Positions 40,509 to 48,992 of a stretch of DNA of 64,000 nt are shown piece by piece (position 1 is the stretch's first letter; each line of letters starts with the position of its first letter). The translations under genes were made by a program, and so were the position numbers. The notes under the pieces were generated by a model, which was not told the DNA's origin, made no database searches, and worked only from the letters and a program-made list of their open reading frames with translations. This stretch comes from Streptacidiphilus sp. 4-A2. GTDB taxonomy: Bacteria > Actinomycetota > Actinomycetes > Streptomycetales > Streptomycetaceae. Location: the NCBI GenBank assembly GCA_014284505.1, contig JAAFYY010000001.1, positions 7,737,845-7,801,844 on the forward strand, given 5' to 3'.

Positions 40509-41289
40509 CAGCTGAACAGCTCCGAGGTTGTGACCGCGCGGAGTCCGCGCTGGTGCAGGCCGTCGAGGATGGCGGGCAGCGCGGCGACCGTGCCGGGATG
40601 CCCGAAGTGCATGCTGACCACCGACCCCGGGCGGACCGCGTCCAGCACGGTACGGGTCACCGCGGCCGGTCCGGGATCGGTGTAGTCGAGGGAGTCCAGG
40701 TCGTAGCCGAGGCAGTGGCCGTAGCCCGCGCGCCGGGCCTGGGCGGCGACGGTGGCGGTGCAGTCCTCGGTCTGGGAGGGCCGGAACCAGCGCCCGGGAC
40801 TGCCGGTGAGCTGTCGCAGCCGCTGGGCGCAGCGGGCGATCTCCTCGTATGCGGCGGCCGCGGACAGAGTGGAGATGGCCCGGTGGGTCTGGGTGTGATT
40901 GCCCAGCTCATGGCCGCCGTCCAGGATCCGGTGGGCCATCTGCGGCTGCTCGTCCAGCCAGCTGCCGACGGCCAGCACGGTGATCCGGGCGTCCGCCCGG
41001 GCGGCCTCGGCCAGCAGCGCGGTGGCGATGGCCGGATCGCCCTGTCCGTGGAAGGTCAGCGCCACCGCCGGACGGGTCCGCGGGCCGCTGCTGAGCTCGA
41101 AGGGGAGCCCGGCGGCCGGCTGCGGGTCGGCGGCCGGCGTGGCGGGGGAGACGTGGCGGGAGCGCTCCCGGTGGCGGGGGGCCGGACTGCGGCGTGCTGG
41201 GCGGTGCCGTCCGCGCAGGCGGCGGTGAGCGAGCCGACCGCCCCCAGGGCGGCCAGTCGCAGCAGGTCGCGACGCTCGAAAGGAGTCAT
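40508..41289 (-). CDS. Secreted polysaccharide deacetylase-like protein with altered metal motif (one frameshift)
   Basis: About 260 residues. The N-terminus has twin arginines and a lipobox-like Cys (RRDLLRLAALGAVGSLTAAC), suggesting Tat export as a lipoprotein. The NodB fold shows GHELGNHTQTH (the two metal His), WFRPSQT and VVSMHFGHPG. The first motif reads LTFHGQGDP instead of TFDDGP, so the catalytic-base Asp pair is replaced. A break near 41120 joins signal and catalytic parts. TAGGAT ends 7 nt before the ATG (41297-41302), so the mRNA is probably leaderless. Confidence 0.78.
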
Positions 41290-41296
41290 TGACAGT

Positions 41297-41302
41297 ATCC
41301 TA
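41297..41302 (-). promoter_or_regulatory. -10 hexamer of the deacetylase-YncE operon
   Basis: Read leftward, TAGGAT is followed by 7 nt and the ATG, a leaderless arrangement. The divergent enoyl-CoA hydratase gene begins ~90 bp away. Confidence 0.5.
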
Positions 41303-41389
41303 TGGTGATCGGCGAATCACGCACGGTGAGAGCTGTCGGGGGTGGCCGTACAGTGGCGGGCGGCCCGCGGGTGTCCGCGGGCGCGTCGG

Positions 41390-42195
41390 ATGGGGACGGC
41401 CGTGTACGAGGGGCGCAAGGAGCTCGGCTACGGGGTGCCGGGACTGCTGGTCACACTGGGTGACGACGGGGTCGCGGTGTTGACGCTGGACCGCCCGTCC
41501 AAACGCAATGCGCTGACCTCGGCCATGTGGGGGGCGCTGCCCGGGCTGCTGGAGCGCCTGGCGGCGGAGCCCGGCCTGCGGGTGCTGCTGGTGACCGGCG
41601 CCGGGGGACGTTCAGCGCCGGCGCGGACATCGCCGAACTGCTGGAGGTCTACGCCGACCCGGACTCCGCGGACGCCTACCACGCGGTCAACGTCCGCGCG
41701 GAGGAGGCGCTGGCGGCCTTTCCGCACCCGACTCTCGCGGTGGTCCGCGGCGCCTGCGTGGGCGGTGGCTGCCAGCTGGCGGTCGCCTGCGACCTGCGCT
41801 TCGCCGAGCCGGAGGCCCGGCTCGGGATCACCCCGGCCAAGCTCGGCATCGTCTATCCGGCGGTGCCGACCGCGCGGCTGGCCCGGCTGCTGGGCCCGGC
41901 CCGGGCGAAATACCTGCTGTACTCGGGCGAGCTGGTGACCGCCGCCCGGGCGCTGGAGTTCGGCCTGGTGGAGGAGGTGGCGCCGGAGGTGGAGCAGCGC
42001 GCCCTGGAGTTCGCCCGCACGCTGGCGCTGCGCTCGGCGCAGACCCAGGGCGCGGTCAAGGACGCCGTCACCGCCGCGGTGGAGGGCCGTGACGTACGCG
42101 CCGCGGTCGCCCCCTGGGAGCGCGCCTCCCGCACCGCCCCGGACGTGGCCGAAGGCCTCGCCGCCTTCCTGCAACGCCGCCCACCCCAGTTCTGA
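41390..42195 (+). CDS. Enoyl-CoA hydratase/isomerase family protein (one frameshift)
   Basis: About 268 residues of the crotonase fold. LTLDRPSKRNALTSAM and, after restoring a base near 41610, GGTFSAGADIAELLEVY form the CoA-binding and first oxyanion-hole region; VVRGACVGGGCQLAVACDLRFA is the second. ITPAKLGIVYP and the C-terminal APDVAEGLAAFLQRRPPQF complete the family pattern. The exact acyl substrate is unknown. The start is ATG 41390; GTG 41402 is an alternative. Confidence 0.85.
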
Positions 42196-42357
42196 CGGCT
42201 GCCGGAGGCGGCATCGGCTGGCCGGTCAGGCCTCAATAGCCGCCGCCGACCTGTGATGACTGGTTGCGTCGGTAGAGCCTCGTCACGCTGCCTGCCGCAC
42301 CCGTTCGGGTGACCTGCTCGCGCTTCGTGACGTGCGGAGCCGAGGTGACGGGAATGA

Positions 42358-42391
42358 TTGCGACTACTTCGAATGTTGCAGATAATGCGAA
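42358..42391 (+). promoter_or_regulatory. Promoter with overlapping imperfect palindrome for the HTH-PIN pair
   Basis: TTGCGA (42358-42363) and GATAAT (42381-42386) are separated by exactly 17 bp, a well-formed -35/-10 pair. An imperfect inverted repeat with arms TTCG and CGAA (42368-42391) covers the -10, where autorepression by the antitoxin would act. Confidence 0.6.
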
Positions 42392-42414
42392 CAAGGGGAG
42401 AAGGAGGTACCGCC

Positions 42415-42872
42415 ATGGCATCCGCCACGGAGGGGCGCAAGATCGCACCGGGTTCCGTCGACAAGGACCAGGCCGCACGTGCCCTCGACCGCATCAAGAG
42501 CTACCTCACGCACACCCGCTACTCCACGGATGACATCACCATCCGTGGCGAGACCGGGGACGACGACCCGCTCGTGCTGCCTCGGCCGACGGTGGAGATG
42601 TTCGCGGCGATCCTGTCGTCCCTTGCCAAGGGGCAAGGCGTCCAGCTCCTTCCCGTGAACGCCGAAGTCTCCACGCAGGTTGCCGCCGAGATGCTCAATG
42701 TCTCGCGCCCTATCTGATCGGGCTCCTGGACCAGGAGAAGATCGCCTACCGGCGCGTAGGCCGACACCGTCGCATCCGCTACGAGGACCTGATGGAGTAT
42801 CTGCGCGCCGATGACCGCGACCGGAAGGACGCCGCCGACGAGCTCGCAGCGCTCGATCAGGATTGGGGCTGA
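42415..42872 (+). CDS. Excisionase-type helix-turn-helix protein, probable antitoxin (one frameshift)
   Basis: About 152 residues from ATG 42415, preceded by an excellent AGGAGG at 8 nt. The C-terminal MerR/excisionase helix-turn-helix reads VSTQVAAEMLNVSR-P(Y)-LIGLLDQE, then YRRVGRHRRIRYEDLMEYL, once a missing C near 42713 is restored; as given it stops at 42717. It ends with the acidic DRDRKDAADELAALDQDWG. It stands 8 bp before a PIN-domain gene, the antitoxin-toxin order, and probably both represses the operon and neutralises the PIN protein (inference). Confidence 0.72.
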
Positions 42873-42880
42873 TCTGAGCC

Positions 42881-43439
42881 GTGGCCTTCGTTGTCGTCTA
42901 CGACGCGTGCGTGCTCTACCCAACACCCTCCGTGACCTGCTTGTCCGCCTCGGCCAAGCCCGTCTCATGCAGGCCAGGTGGACCGACCGGATCCTTGACG
43001 AGGTCGACGCCGCGCTGGTTCGGGAGCTGGACATTCCGGCGGACAAGCTGGCGCGGCGCCGCGAGCTGATGAATGGCGCCGCGACTGCCTGGTCACCGGT
43101 TACGAGCCCCTCATGGACGGTCTGAAGCTGCCGGACCCGGGCGATCACCATGTCCTGGCCGCGGCCATCAAAGCTGGTGCCCATGTCATCGTCACCAGCA
43201 ACCTCAGGGACTTCCCAGCCGCGTACCTGGCGGAATGGGACATCGAAGCCAAGTCTCCCGACGACTTCGTGATGGACCTCATCGACCTCGACGACCGAGT
43301 CGTGTACTCCTGCATCCAGGAGATCGCGGCATCCAGGAGGAAACCGCCAGGCACGTTCGATGATGTGCTGGAGCAGTTGGAGCGGTCCGGCCTGATCGAA
43401 GCGGCGGGTGCTTTGCGGTCCCGGCCGGTGGATCAGTAG
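42881..43439 (+). CDS. PIN-domain ribonuclease, probable toxin (two frameshifts)
   Basis: About 186 residues from GTG 42881. PIN features: first acidic residue in MAFVVVYDACVLYP, helix NTLRDLLVRLGQARLMQARW, and the conserved end LPDPGDHHVLAAAIKAGAHV with VTSNLRDFP. Breaks near 42925 and 43083 must be closed. An extra ~60-residue C-terminal region (DDRVVYSCIQEIAASRR...) extends beyond the minimal VapC fold of ~130 residues. With the upstream HTH protein it resembles a VapBC-like or excisionase-PIN pair; the RNA target is unknown. Confidence 0.72.
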
Positions 43440-43536
43440 CCGGCGCAAGGGTATTGGGCGGTATCGCCGGAGCTTCTGGAAGTGCGGACTCGTGGAAGGC
43501 GACTCCGGACTGGCGGGATGTCGCGCGACCCGGGGC

Positions 43537-43579
43537 TCCGGCTGCCCCAGCCGCTGAGGCCGCGGCGGCGGCAGCCGGA
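43537..43579 (-). terminator. Terminator of xylA
   Basis: TCCGGCTGCC (43537-43546) pairs with GGCAGCCGGA (43570-43579) exactly over 10 bp; the loop region contains further GC complementarity. Confidence 0.55.
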
Positions 43580-43587
43580 ATGCCGGG

Positions 43588-44757
43588 TCAGATGCCGAGG
43601 AGGTGGTCCAGGGCGAGCTGGTCCAGTTGTTCGAAGGCCATGCCGCGGGCGGCGGCGGTGTCGGCGTCGAAGTCCTCGTAGGCGGAGCGGTCGGCCAGCA
43701 GGTCGGCCAGGGATTCGCCGGGGGCGAGTGTCGGCTGGGCCAGCTCGTCCAGGCGGGAGGCGCGGAGTGCGGCCTGGACCGCGGGGTCGGCCCGGAACGC
43801 CGCCGCCTTCTCCTTGAGCGCCAGGTAGTTGCGCATGTTCCCGGCGGCCGAGGCCCAGACGCCGTCGATGTCCTCGGTGCGCGGGGGCTTGAAGTCGAAG
43901 TGCCGCGGGCCCTCGTAGCCTGCCGACTCCAGCAGGTCGACCAGCCAGAACGCCTGCCGCAGGTCGCCCGCGCCGAAGCGCAGGTCCTGGTCGTACTTGA
44001 TCCCGGACTGGCCGTTGAGGTCGATGTGGAAGAGCTTGCCGTGCCACAGCGCCTGGGCGATCCCGTGCGGGAAGTTCAGCCCGGCCATCTGCTCGTGGCC
44101 GGTCTCCGGGTTGAGGCCCACCCGGTCGGCGTGCTCCAGCGAGCCGATGAACGCCAGCGCGTGGCCGATGGTCGGCAGCAGGATGTCGCCGCGCGGCTCG
44201 TTCGGCTTGGGCTCGATGGCGAAGCGCAGGTCGTAGCCCTGGTCGACGACATAGTCGCCGAGCAGGTCGAAGGCCTCCTTGAGCCGGTCCAGGGCGACCC
44301 GGACGTCCTTGGCCGCGCCGGATTCGGAGCCCTCGCGCCCGCCCCAGGCGACATAGGTGGTGGCGCCGAGCTCGACCGCGAGGTCGATGTTGCGGATGGT
44401 CTTGCGCAGGGCGTAGCGGCGGACCTCGCGGTCGTTGGAGGTGAAGGCGCCGTCCTTGAAGACCGGGTGGGTGAACAGGTTGGTGGTGGCCATCGGCACC
44501 TTCATCCCGGTGGCGTCCAGTGCCTGCCGGAACCGCTTGACGTGCTGCTCGCGGGCAGTGTCGCTGCTGCCGAAGGGGATCAGGTCGTCGTCGTGGAAGG
44601 TCACCCCGTAGGCGCCGAGCTCGGCCAGCCGGGTGACCGTCTCGACCGGGTCCAGTGCCGGGCGGGTGGCGTCGCCGAAGGGGTCGCGGCCCTGCCAGCC
44701 GACGGTCCACAGGCCGAAGGTGAACTTGTCGTCGGGGGTGGGGATGAGCGGGGTCAT
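43588..44757 (-). CDS. xylA: Xylose isomerase
   Basis: An intact 389-residue class I (short) xylose isomerase. Active-site motifs: VTFHDDDLIPFG (catalytic His and Asp), WGGREGSE, FAIEPKPNEPRGDI (metal Glu and Lys), NPETGHEQMAG and DLNGQSGIKYDQDLRFGAGD. It converts D-xylose to D-xylulose in the cytoplasm. The start ATG 44757 follows GGAG. It is divergent from xylB and the ROK regulator, sharing a 140-bp control region. Confidence 0.96.
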   Translation of the reverse strand: MTPLIPTPDDKFTFGLWTVGWQGRDPFGDATRPALDPVETVTRLAELGAYGVTFHDDDLIPFGSSDTAREQHVKRFRQALDATGMKVPMATTNLFTHPVFKDGAFTSNDREVRRYALRKTIRNIDLAVELGATTYVAWGGREGSESGAAKDVRVALDRLKEAFDLLGDYVVDQGYDLRFAIEPKPNEPRGDILLPTIGHALAFIGSLEHADRVGLNPETGHEQMAGLNFPHGIAQALWHGKLFHIDLNGQSGIKYDQDLRFGAGDLRQAFWLVDLLESAGYEGPRHFDFKPPRTEDIDGVWASAAGNMRNYLALKEKAAAFRADPAVQAALRASRLDELAQPTLAPGESLADLLADRSAYEDFDADTAAARGMAFEQLDQLALDHLLGI

Positions 44758-44797
44758 GTCGGCTCCAGTCGTGAGGGTGCGCACCGGGCTGTTCGTC

Positions 44798-44850
44798 GTC
44801 GCGCTGTTGGTCGCGCTATTCGTCATCGCCCAAAACAAATTAGTATCAGA
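44798..44850. promoter_or_regulatory. xylA-xylB divergent control region
   Basis: A 12-bp tandem direct repeat, GTCGCGCTGTTG (44798-44809) and GTCGCGCTATTC (44810-44821), is followed by an AT-rich island (CCAAAACAAATTAGTATCAG, 44829-44848) containing TAGTAT (44841-44846) as a likely -10 for xylB. AAACAAAT could be part of the operator of the adjacent ROK repressor. No -35 is clear. Confidence 0.45.
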
Positions 44851-44897
44851 CCGCCGCGGAGGGAAGCCCCCGAGCGGTCAGACGCTGGGAGGCAGAC

Positions 44898-46411
44898 GTG
44901 CAGGTGGTCATCGGGGTCGACAGCTCGACGCAGTCGACCAAAGCCCTGGCCGTGGATGTGGACAGCGGCAGGGTGCTCGGCGAGGGCCGCGCCCCGCACA
45001 CGGTGAGCGGCGGGGCGGGGCGGGAGAGCGATCCGCGGCAGTGGTGGGCAGCCCTGGCCGAGGCCGTCGGCCGGACCGGCTGGGCCGACCGGGCCGACGC
45101 CGTCTCCGTCGGCGGCCAGCAGCACGGCCTGGTCACCCTGGACGCGGCCGGGGAGCCGGTCAGGCCGGCGCTGCTGTGGAACGACGTCCGCTCCGCCCCG
45201 CAGGCCGCCGCGCTGGTCGCCGAGTACGGGGCCGGGGCCTGGGCGAGCCGCGCCGGGAGCGTCCCCGGGGCCGCGTTCACCGCCGCCAAGTGGCAGTGGC
45301 TGCGCGAACGGGAGCCGGAGGCGGCCGCCCGCACCGCGGCCGTCCGGCTGCCGCACGACTACCTCACCGAGCGGCTGACCGGGGTCGCCGCCACCGACCG
45401 GGGCGACGCCTCCGGCACCGGCTGGTGGACTCCGGACGGCTATGACACCCGGCTGCTCGACCGGCTCGGGCTGGCCGAGGCCATGCTGCCCGCGGTCGTC
45501 CCGGCCGGGACCGCGGCCGGGACGGTTCTGCCCGGGCTGCCGCTGCGGGCAGGCGCCCTGGTGGCGGCCGGGACCGGCGACAACATGGCCGCCGCGCTCG
45601 GTCTGGGCCTCGGCCCGGGCGTCCCGGTGCTCAGCCTGGGCACCTCCGGCACGGTCTACGCGGTCACCCGGGGACGGCCCGCCGACCCGAGCGGGACGGT
45701 CTGCGGCTTCGCCGACGCCCTCGACTCCTGGCTGCCGCTGGCCTGCACGCTCAACTGCACGCTCGCGGTCGACCGGGTCGCCGCGCTGCTCGGCCGGGAC
45801 CGGGAGGCGGTCGAGCCGGGCGGCAGCGCGGTCGTGCTGCCGTACTTCGACGGCGAGCGCACCCCCGACCTGCCCGGGGCGTCCGGGCTGTTCCACGGGC
45901 TGCGCCAGGACACCACCCCGGGCCAGCTGCTCCAGGCGGCCTACGACGGCGCGGCCTTCTCGCTGCTGGCGGCGCTGGACCAGGTGCTCGCCGCGGGCGG
46001 CGAGGGCCCGGCGGCAGCGGGGCTGCGGCAGCGGCAGATACGGCAGTGGCTGATGCGGCAGCTTCCGGGACGGGGGCGGCGGCTCCGGCGGCAGCTCCGG
46101 CGGCGGGTTCGGCGGCGGCTTCGGACGGCGAGCTGCTGCTGATCGGCGGGGGCGCGCAGGGGGCGGCCTGGCAGCAGACGGTGCGCCGGCTGTCCGGGCG
46201 GCCGGTACGCATTCCCACCGCCGGCGAGCTGGTCGCGCTGGGAGCCGCGGCCCAGGCGGCGGGCCTGCTCACCGGCGAGCGCGCGGACCAGGTCGCCCGC
46301 CGCTGGCGCACCGGCGCGGGCACGCTGCTGGAGCCGCTGGCCCGGGACACCGGGACGCTGGAGCGGATCACCGACATCTTGCGGCGATCCGGGACACTGT
46401 TCGAGTACTGA
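44898..46411 (+). CDS. xylB: Xylulokinase, FGGY family (one frameshift)
   Basis: About 504 codons from GTG 44898, behind GGGAGG. N-terminal domain: IGVDSSTQSTKALAVD, SVGGQQHGLV and LLWNDVRS. ATP domain: GTGDNMAAALGLG, LSLGTSGTVYA, LPYFDGERTPDLPG and, after a frame change near 46030, LLLIGGGAQGAAWQQTV. An alanine-rich stretch of ~40 residues (AADTAVADAAASGTGAAAPA...) sits just before LLLIGGG where the family has only a short loop. It phosphorylates D-xylulose. Its stop shares an A with the ATG of the regulator (TGATG). Confidence 0.9.
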
Positions 46412-47714
46412 TGCCGTCGGGTACCCGTGCGGTACCCGTCCCGATTCCGACGACCGTGTCCCGGGGGACCCATGCCGAGCGACGACCGCAGTCCAGCGCC
46501 GAGCGGCGTACCGGGGAGCGGCAGCCCGAGCGGCGCGGCCCCGCCTCCCAGCAGGGCATGCGGCGGCAGAACCTGGCGCTGGTCCTGGGCGCGGTCGCCG
46601 CGCACGCCCCGCTCTCCCGGGCCGACGCCGCCGCCGTCACCGGACTGACCCGGGCCGCCGTCTCCAGCCTGGTGGTCGAGCTGATGCGGGAGGGCCTGGT
46701 GGTCGAGCTCGGCCCGGCCCCCAGCGGACGGGTCGGGCGTCCCGGCAACGCCCTGCGGCTGAGCCCGACCGGCCCGGCCGGTCTGGGCCTGGAGGTCGGG
46801 GTGGAGCACCTGGCCGCCTGCGTGGTGGACCTCGCCGGGGAGGTGCGGGTGCAGGCGCGGAGCACGGCCGTCAACCGGGGCCGGCCCCGGCCGAGGTGCT
46901 GTCCGAGCTGGAGCAGCTGGCCCGGGGCGTGGTCGGCGAGGCGCGGGTGCAGGGGCTGCGCCCGGTCGGCGCCACCCTGGCGGTACCGGGACTGGTGGAC
47001 GGCGGCGCGAACTTCGTCGTCCGCGCCCCCAACCTGGGCTGGCACGCCCTGGAGCTGCCGGAGCAGTTGCTGGGCCTGCCGCTGGAGGTGGACAACGAGG
47101 CCAACCTCGGCGCCCTGGCCGAGCTGTGGCGCGGCGGTGCGCTGGACGTGGTCCATGTCTCGGCGGAGGCGGGCATCGGCGCGGCGCTGGTGGTCGGCGG
47201 CCGGCTGTTCCGGGGGGCGCGCGGCTTCGCCGGGGAGCTCGGCCATGTCCCGGTGCGCCCGGATGGCCCCGCCTGCGCCTGCGGCGCCCGAGGCTGCCTG
47301 GAGCAGTACGCGGGTGAGCAGGCGGTGCTGGCCGCCGCCGGTCTCGACCTGCCCCCGGTGGACCGGATCGCGGTCCTGGCCCGGCATGCCGAGGCCGGGG
47401 AGCCACGGGTGCTGGCCGCACTGGAACAGGCCGGGACGGCCCTGGGCACGGCTCTGGCCGGGGCGGTCAATCTGGTGGACCCGGCGGCTGTGGTCCTCGG
47501 CGGCGCCTACGCCGAGCTGGGCGAGTGGCTGCTGCCGGGAATGCGCCGGGAGCTGGTGGCGCGGGCCCTGGTCCGGCCCTGGCCGGACGAGGCGCTGACG
47601 GTCTCGGCCCTGGGCCGGCGCGGGCCGCTGCTCGGGGCAGCGCTGGTGACGATCCGTCGGATCATGGACGACCCGGGCTCGCCGACGCTCGCCGGGGCGC
47701 AGCCGCCCGGATGA
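46411..47714 (+). CDS. xylR: ROK-family transcriptional regulator, XylR type (one frameshift)
   Basis: About 434 residues. The N-terminal winged helix (NLALVLGAVAAHAPLSRADA, AAVTGLTRAAVSSLVVELMR) precedes a ROK sugar-kinase-like domain: EVDNEANLGALAELWRGGA, GFAGELGHVPVRPDG and the zinc motif CACGARGCLEQYAG. A base is missing near 46890. The operon position after xylB and opposite xylA indicates a xylose-responsive repressor (XylR). It could retain weak sugar binding but is unlikely to be a kinase because of the HTH. Confidence 0.85.
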
Positions 47715-47828
47715 CCCTCGGCGTTGTCCGCCTCAGTTCTTCCCCGGCGTGGATGGCCGCACGGCGAGCGGGCAGGTGTTACGAATCGTGAGATTTGTAC
47801 CATCTGGCGTCAACGGACGGATCGTCAT

Positions 47829-48883
47829 ATGTCGAGTGGACTGAGCGGTACACGCCGTGAACGCGGCTTCGGCGGGGAGCTCAGGGACGCGGTGACCGGA
47901 CGCGCCACCATGCTGGTCATCGGGACACTGCTGCTCCAGTTCGCCTTCATCGTCTCCTATGTGGGGGCGCTGCATCATCCCTATCCGCACCGCGCGTCGA
48001 TCGCGGTGGCCGCGCCCGCGCAGGTCCAGGGTCAGCTGGTGGACCAGCTCAACGGGCTGCCCAGGAGTGTGCTGGACGCCCGGCCGGTCGCCGACGAGGC
48101 GACCGCCCGCGACCAGGTCCGGGATCAGCAGGCTTACTCGGCGCTGCTGTTCGACCCGAACGGAACCCGGGACCGGCTGCTGGTGGCCAATGCCCGGGGC
48201 CCGGCGCTGGCCACCGCCATCACGCAGATCGTCACCGCCGCCGAGGCGCAGCAGCACCGCACCGTGGTGGTCGAGGACCTGGTGCCGCTGGCCCCGGCGA
48301 CGGGGGCGGGCTCTCGTCCTTCTATCTGGTGGTCGGCTGGTGCGTGGGCGGCTACCTGGTCGCCTCGATCCTGGGCATCAGCGCCGGGGCGCGCCCGGCC
48401 AACTTCTCCCGGGCACTGATCCGGGTGGGCGTGCTGGCGCTGTACTCGGTGGTGGCCGGTCTCGGCGGGGCGGTGATCATCGGCCCGGTGCTGAACGCCC
48501 TGCCGGGCAGCATCCTGGGGCTGTGGGGGGTGGGCGCACTGCTGGTGTTCGGCGCGGGCCTGTTCACCATGGCCCTTGAGTGCCTGTTCGGCATCGTCGG
48601 CATCGGGCTGGCGGTGCTGGTGTTCGTGGTCCTCGGCAACCCCAGCGCGGGCGGGGTCTTCCCGCCGCCGATGCTCCCGCCGTTCTGGCGGGCGATCGGC
48701 CCCTGGCTGCCCAACGGCGCGGCGACCACGGTGACCCGCTCCATCGCCTACTTCCACGGCGACCGGATCACCGGCCCGCTCCTGGTGCTGGCGGTGTGGG
48801 CGGTGGTGGGCATGCTGGTCGCGCTGGTGTTCACCAAGCTCAGGCCGGGCGGGGACAGCGCTGAGCAGGCGCCGTTGATGTAG
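47829..48883 (+). CDS. ABC-2/YhgE-type membrane protein (one frameshift)
   Basis: About 351 residues. One N-terminal membrane helix (MLVIGTLLLQFAFIVSYVGAL), an extracytoplasmic domain of ~130 residues (DQLNGLPRSVLDARPVADEA... AVLLFDPNG-like stretch), then about five C-terminal helices (YLVVGWCVGGYLVASILGIS; LGLWGVGALLVFGAG; LFGIVGIGLAVLVFVVLG). This layout fits the DUF3533/YhgE-Pip permease-like family, often beside exporters. A base is missing near 48300. It precedes an MFS exporter on the same strand, but the operator pair between them suggests separate control. Confidence 0.7.
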
Positions 48884-48917
48884 CCGGCGCGCGGGTCGTT
48901 CGATGGCGGATCGTTCA

Positions 48918-48960
48918 GTTGAATGGGGCAACTATTTATTTTATGGTTGCCACTACCAAC
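48918..48960. promoter_or_regulatory. Two GTTG-N7-CAAC elements flanking an AT-rich core
   Basis: GTTG-aatgggg-CAAC (48918-48932) and GTTG-ccactac-CAAC (48946-48960) have identical arms and start 28 bp apart. Between them lies TATTTATTTTATG, the most AT-rich run seen in this part of the window and a likely -10. The inner GGCAAC and GTTGCC arms also pair. The exporter start is 33 bp downstream. A dimeric repressor site is inferred. Confidence 0.55.
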
Positions 48961-48992
48961 GATTTGCCCTTCGGGCAGTGAGGGGCAGACCT

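Noticed and set aside
48918..48960. Interpretation of the AT-rich GTTG/CAAC region as an attachment site or replication origin
   Set aside because: The region is short and directly promoter-proximal, with no DnaA boxes or integrase; an operator is simpler.
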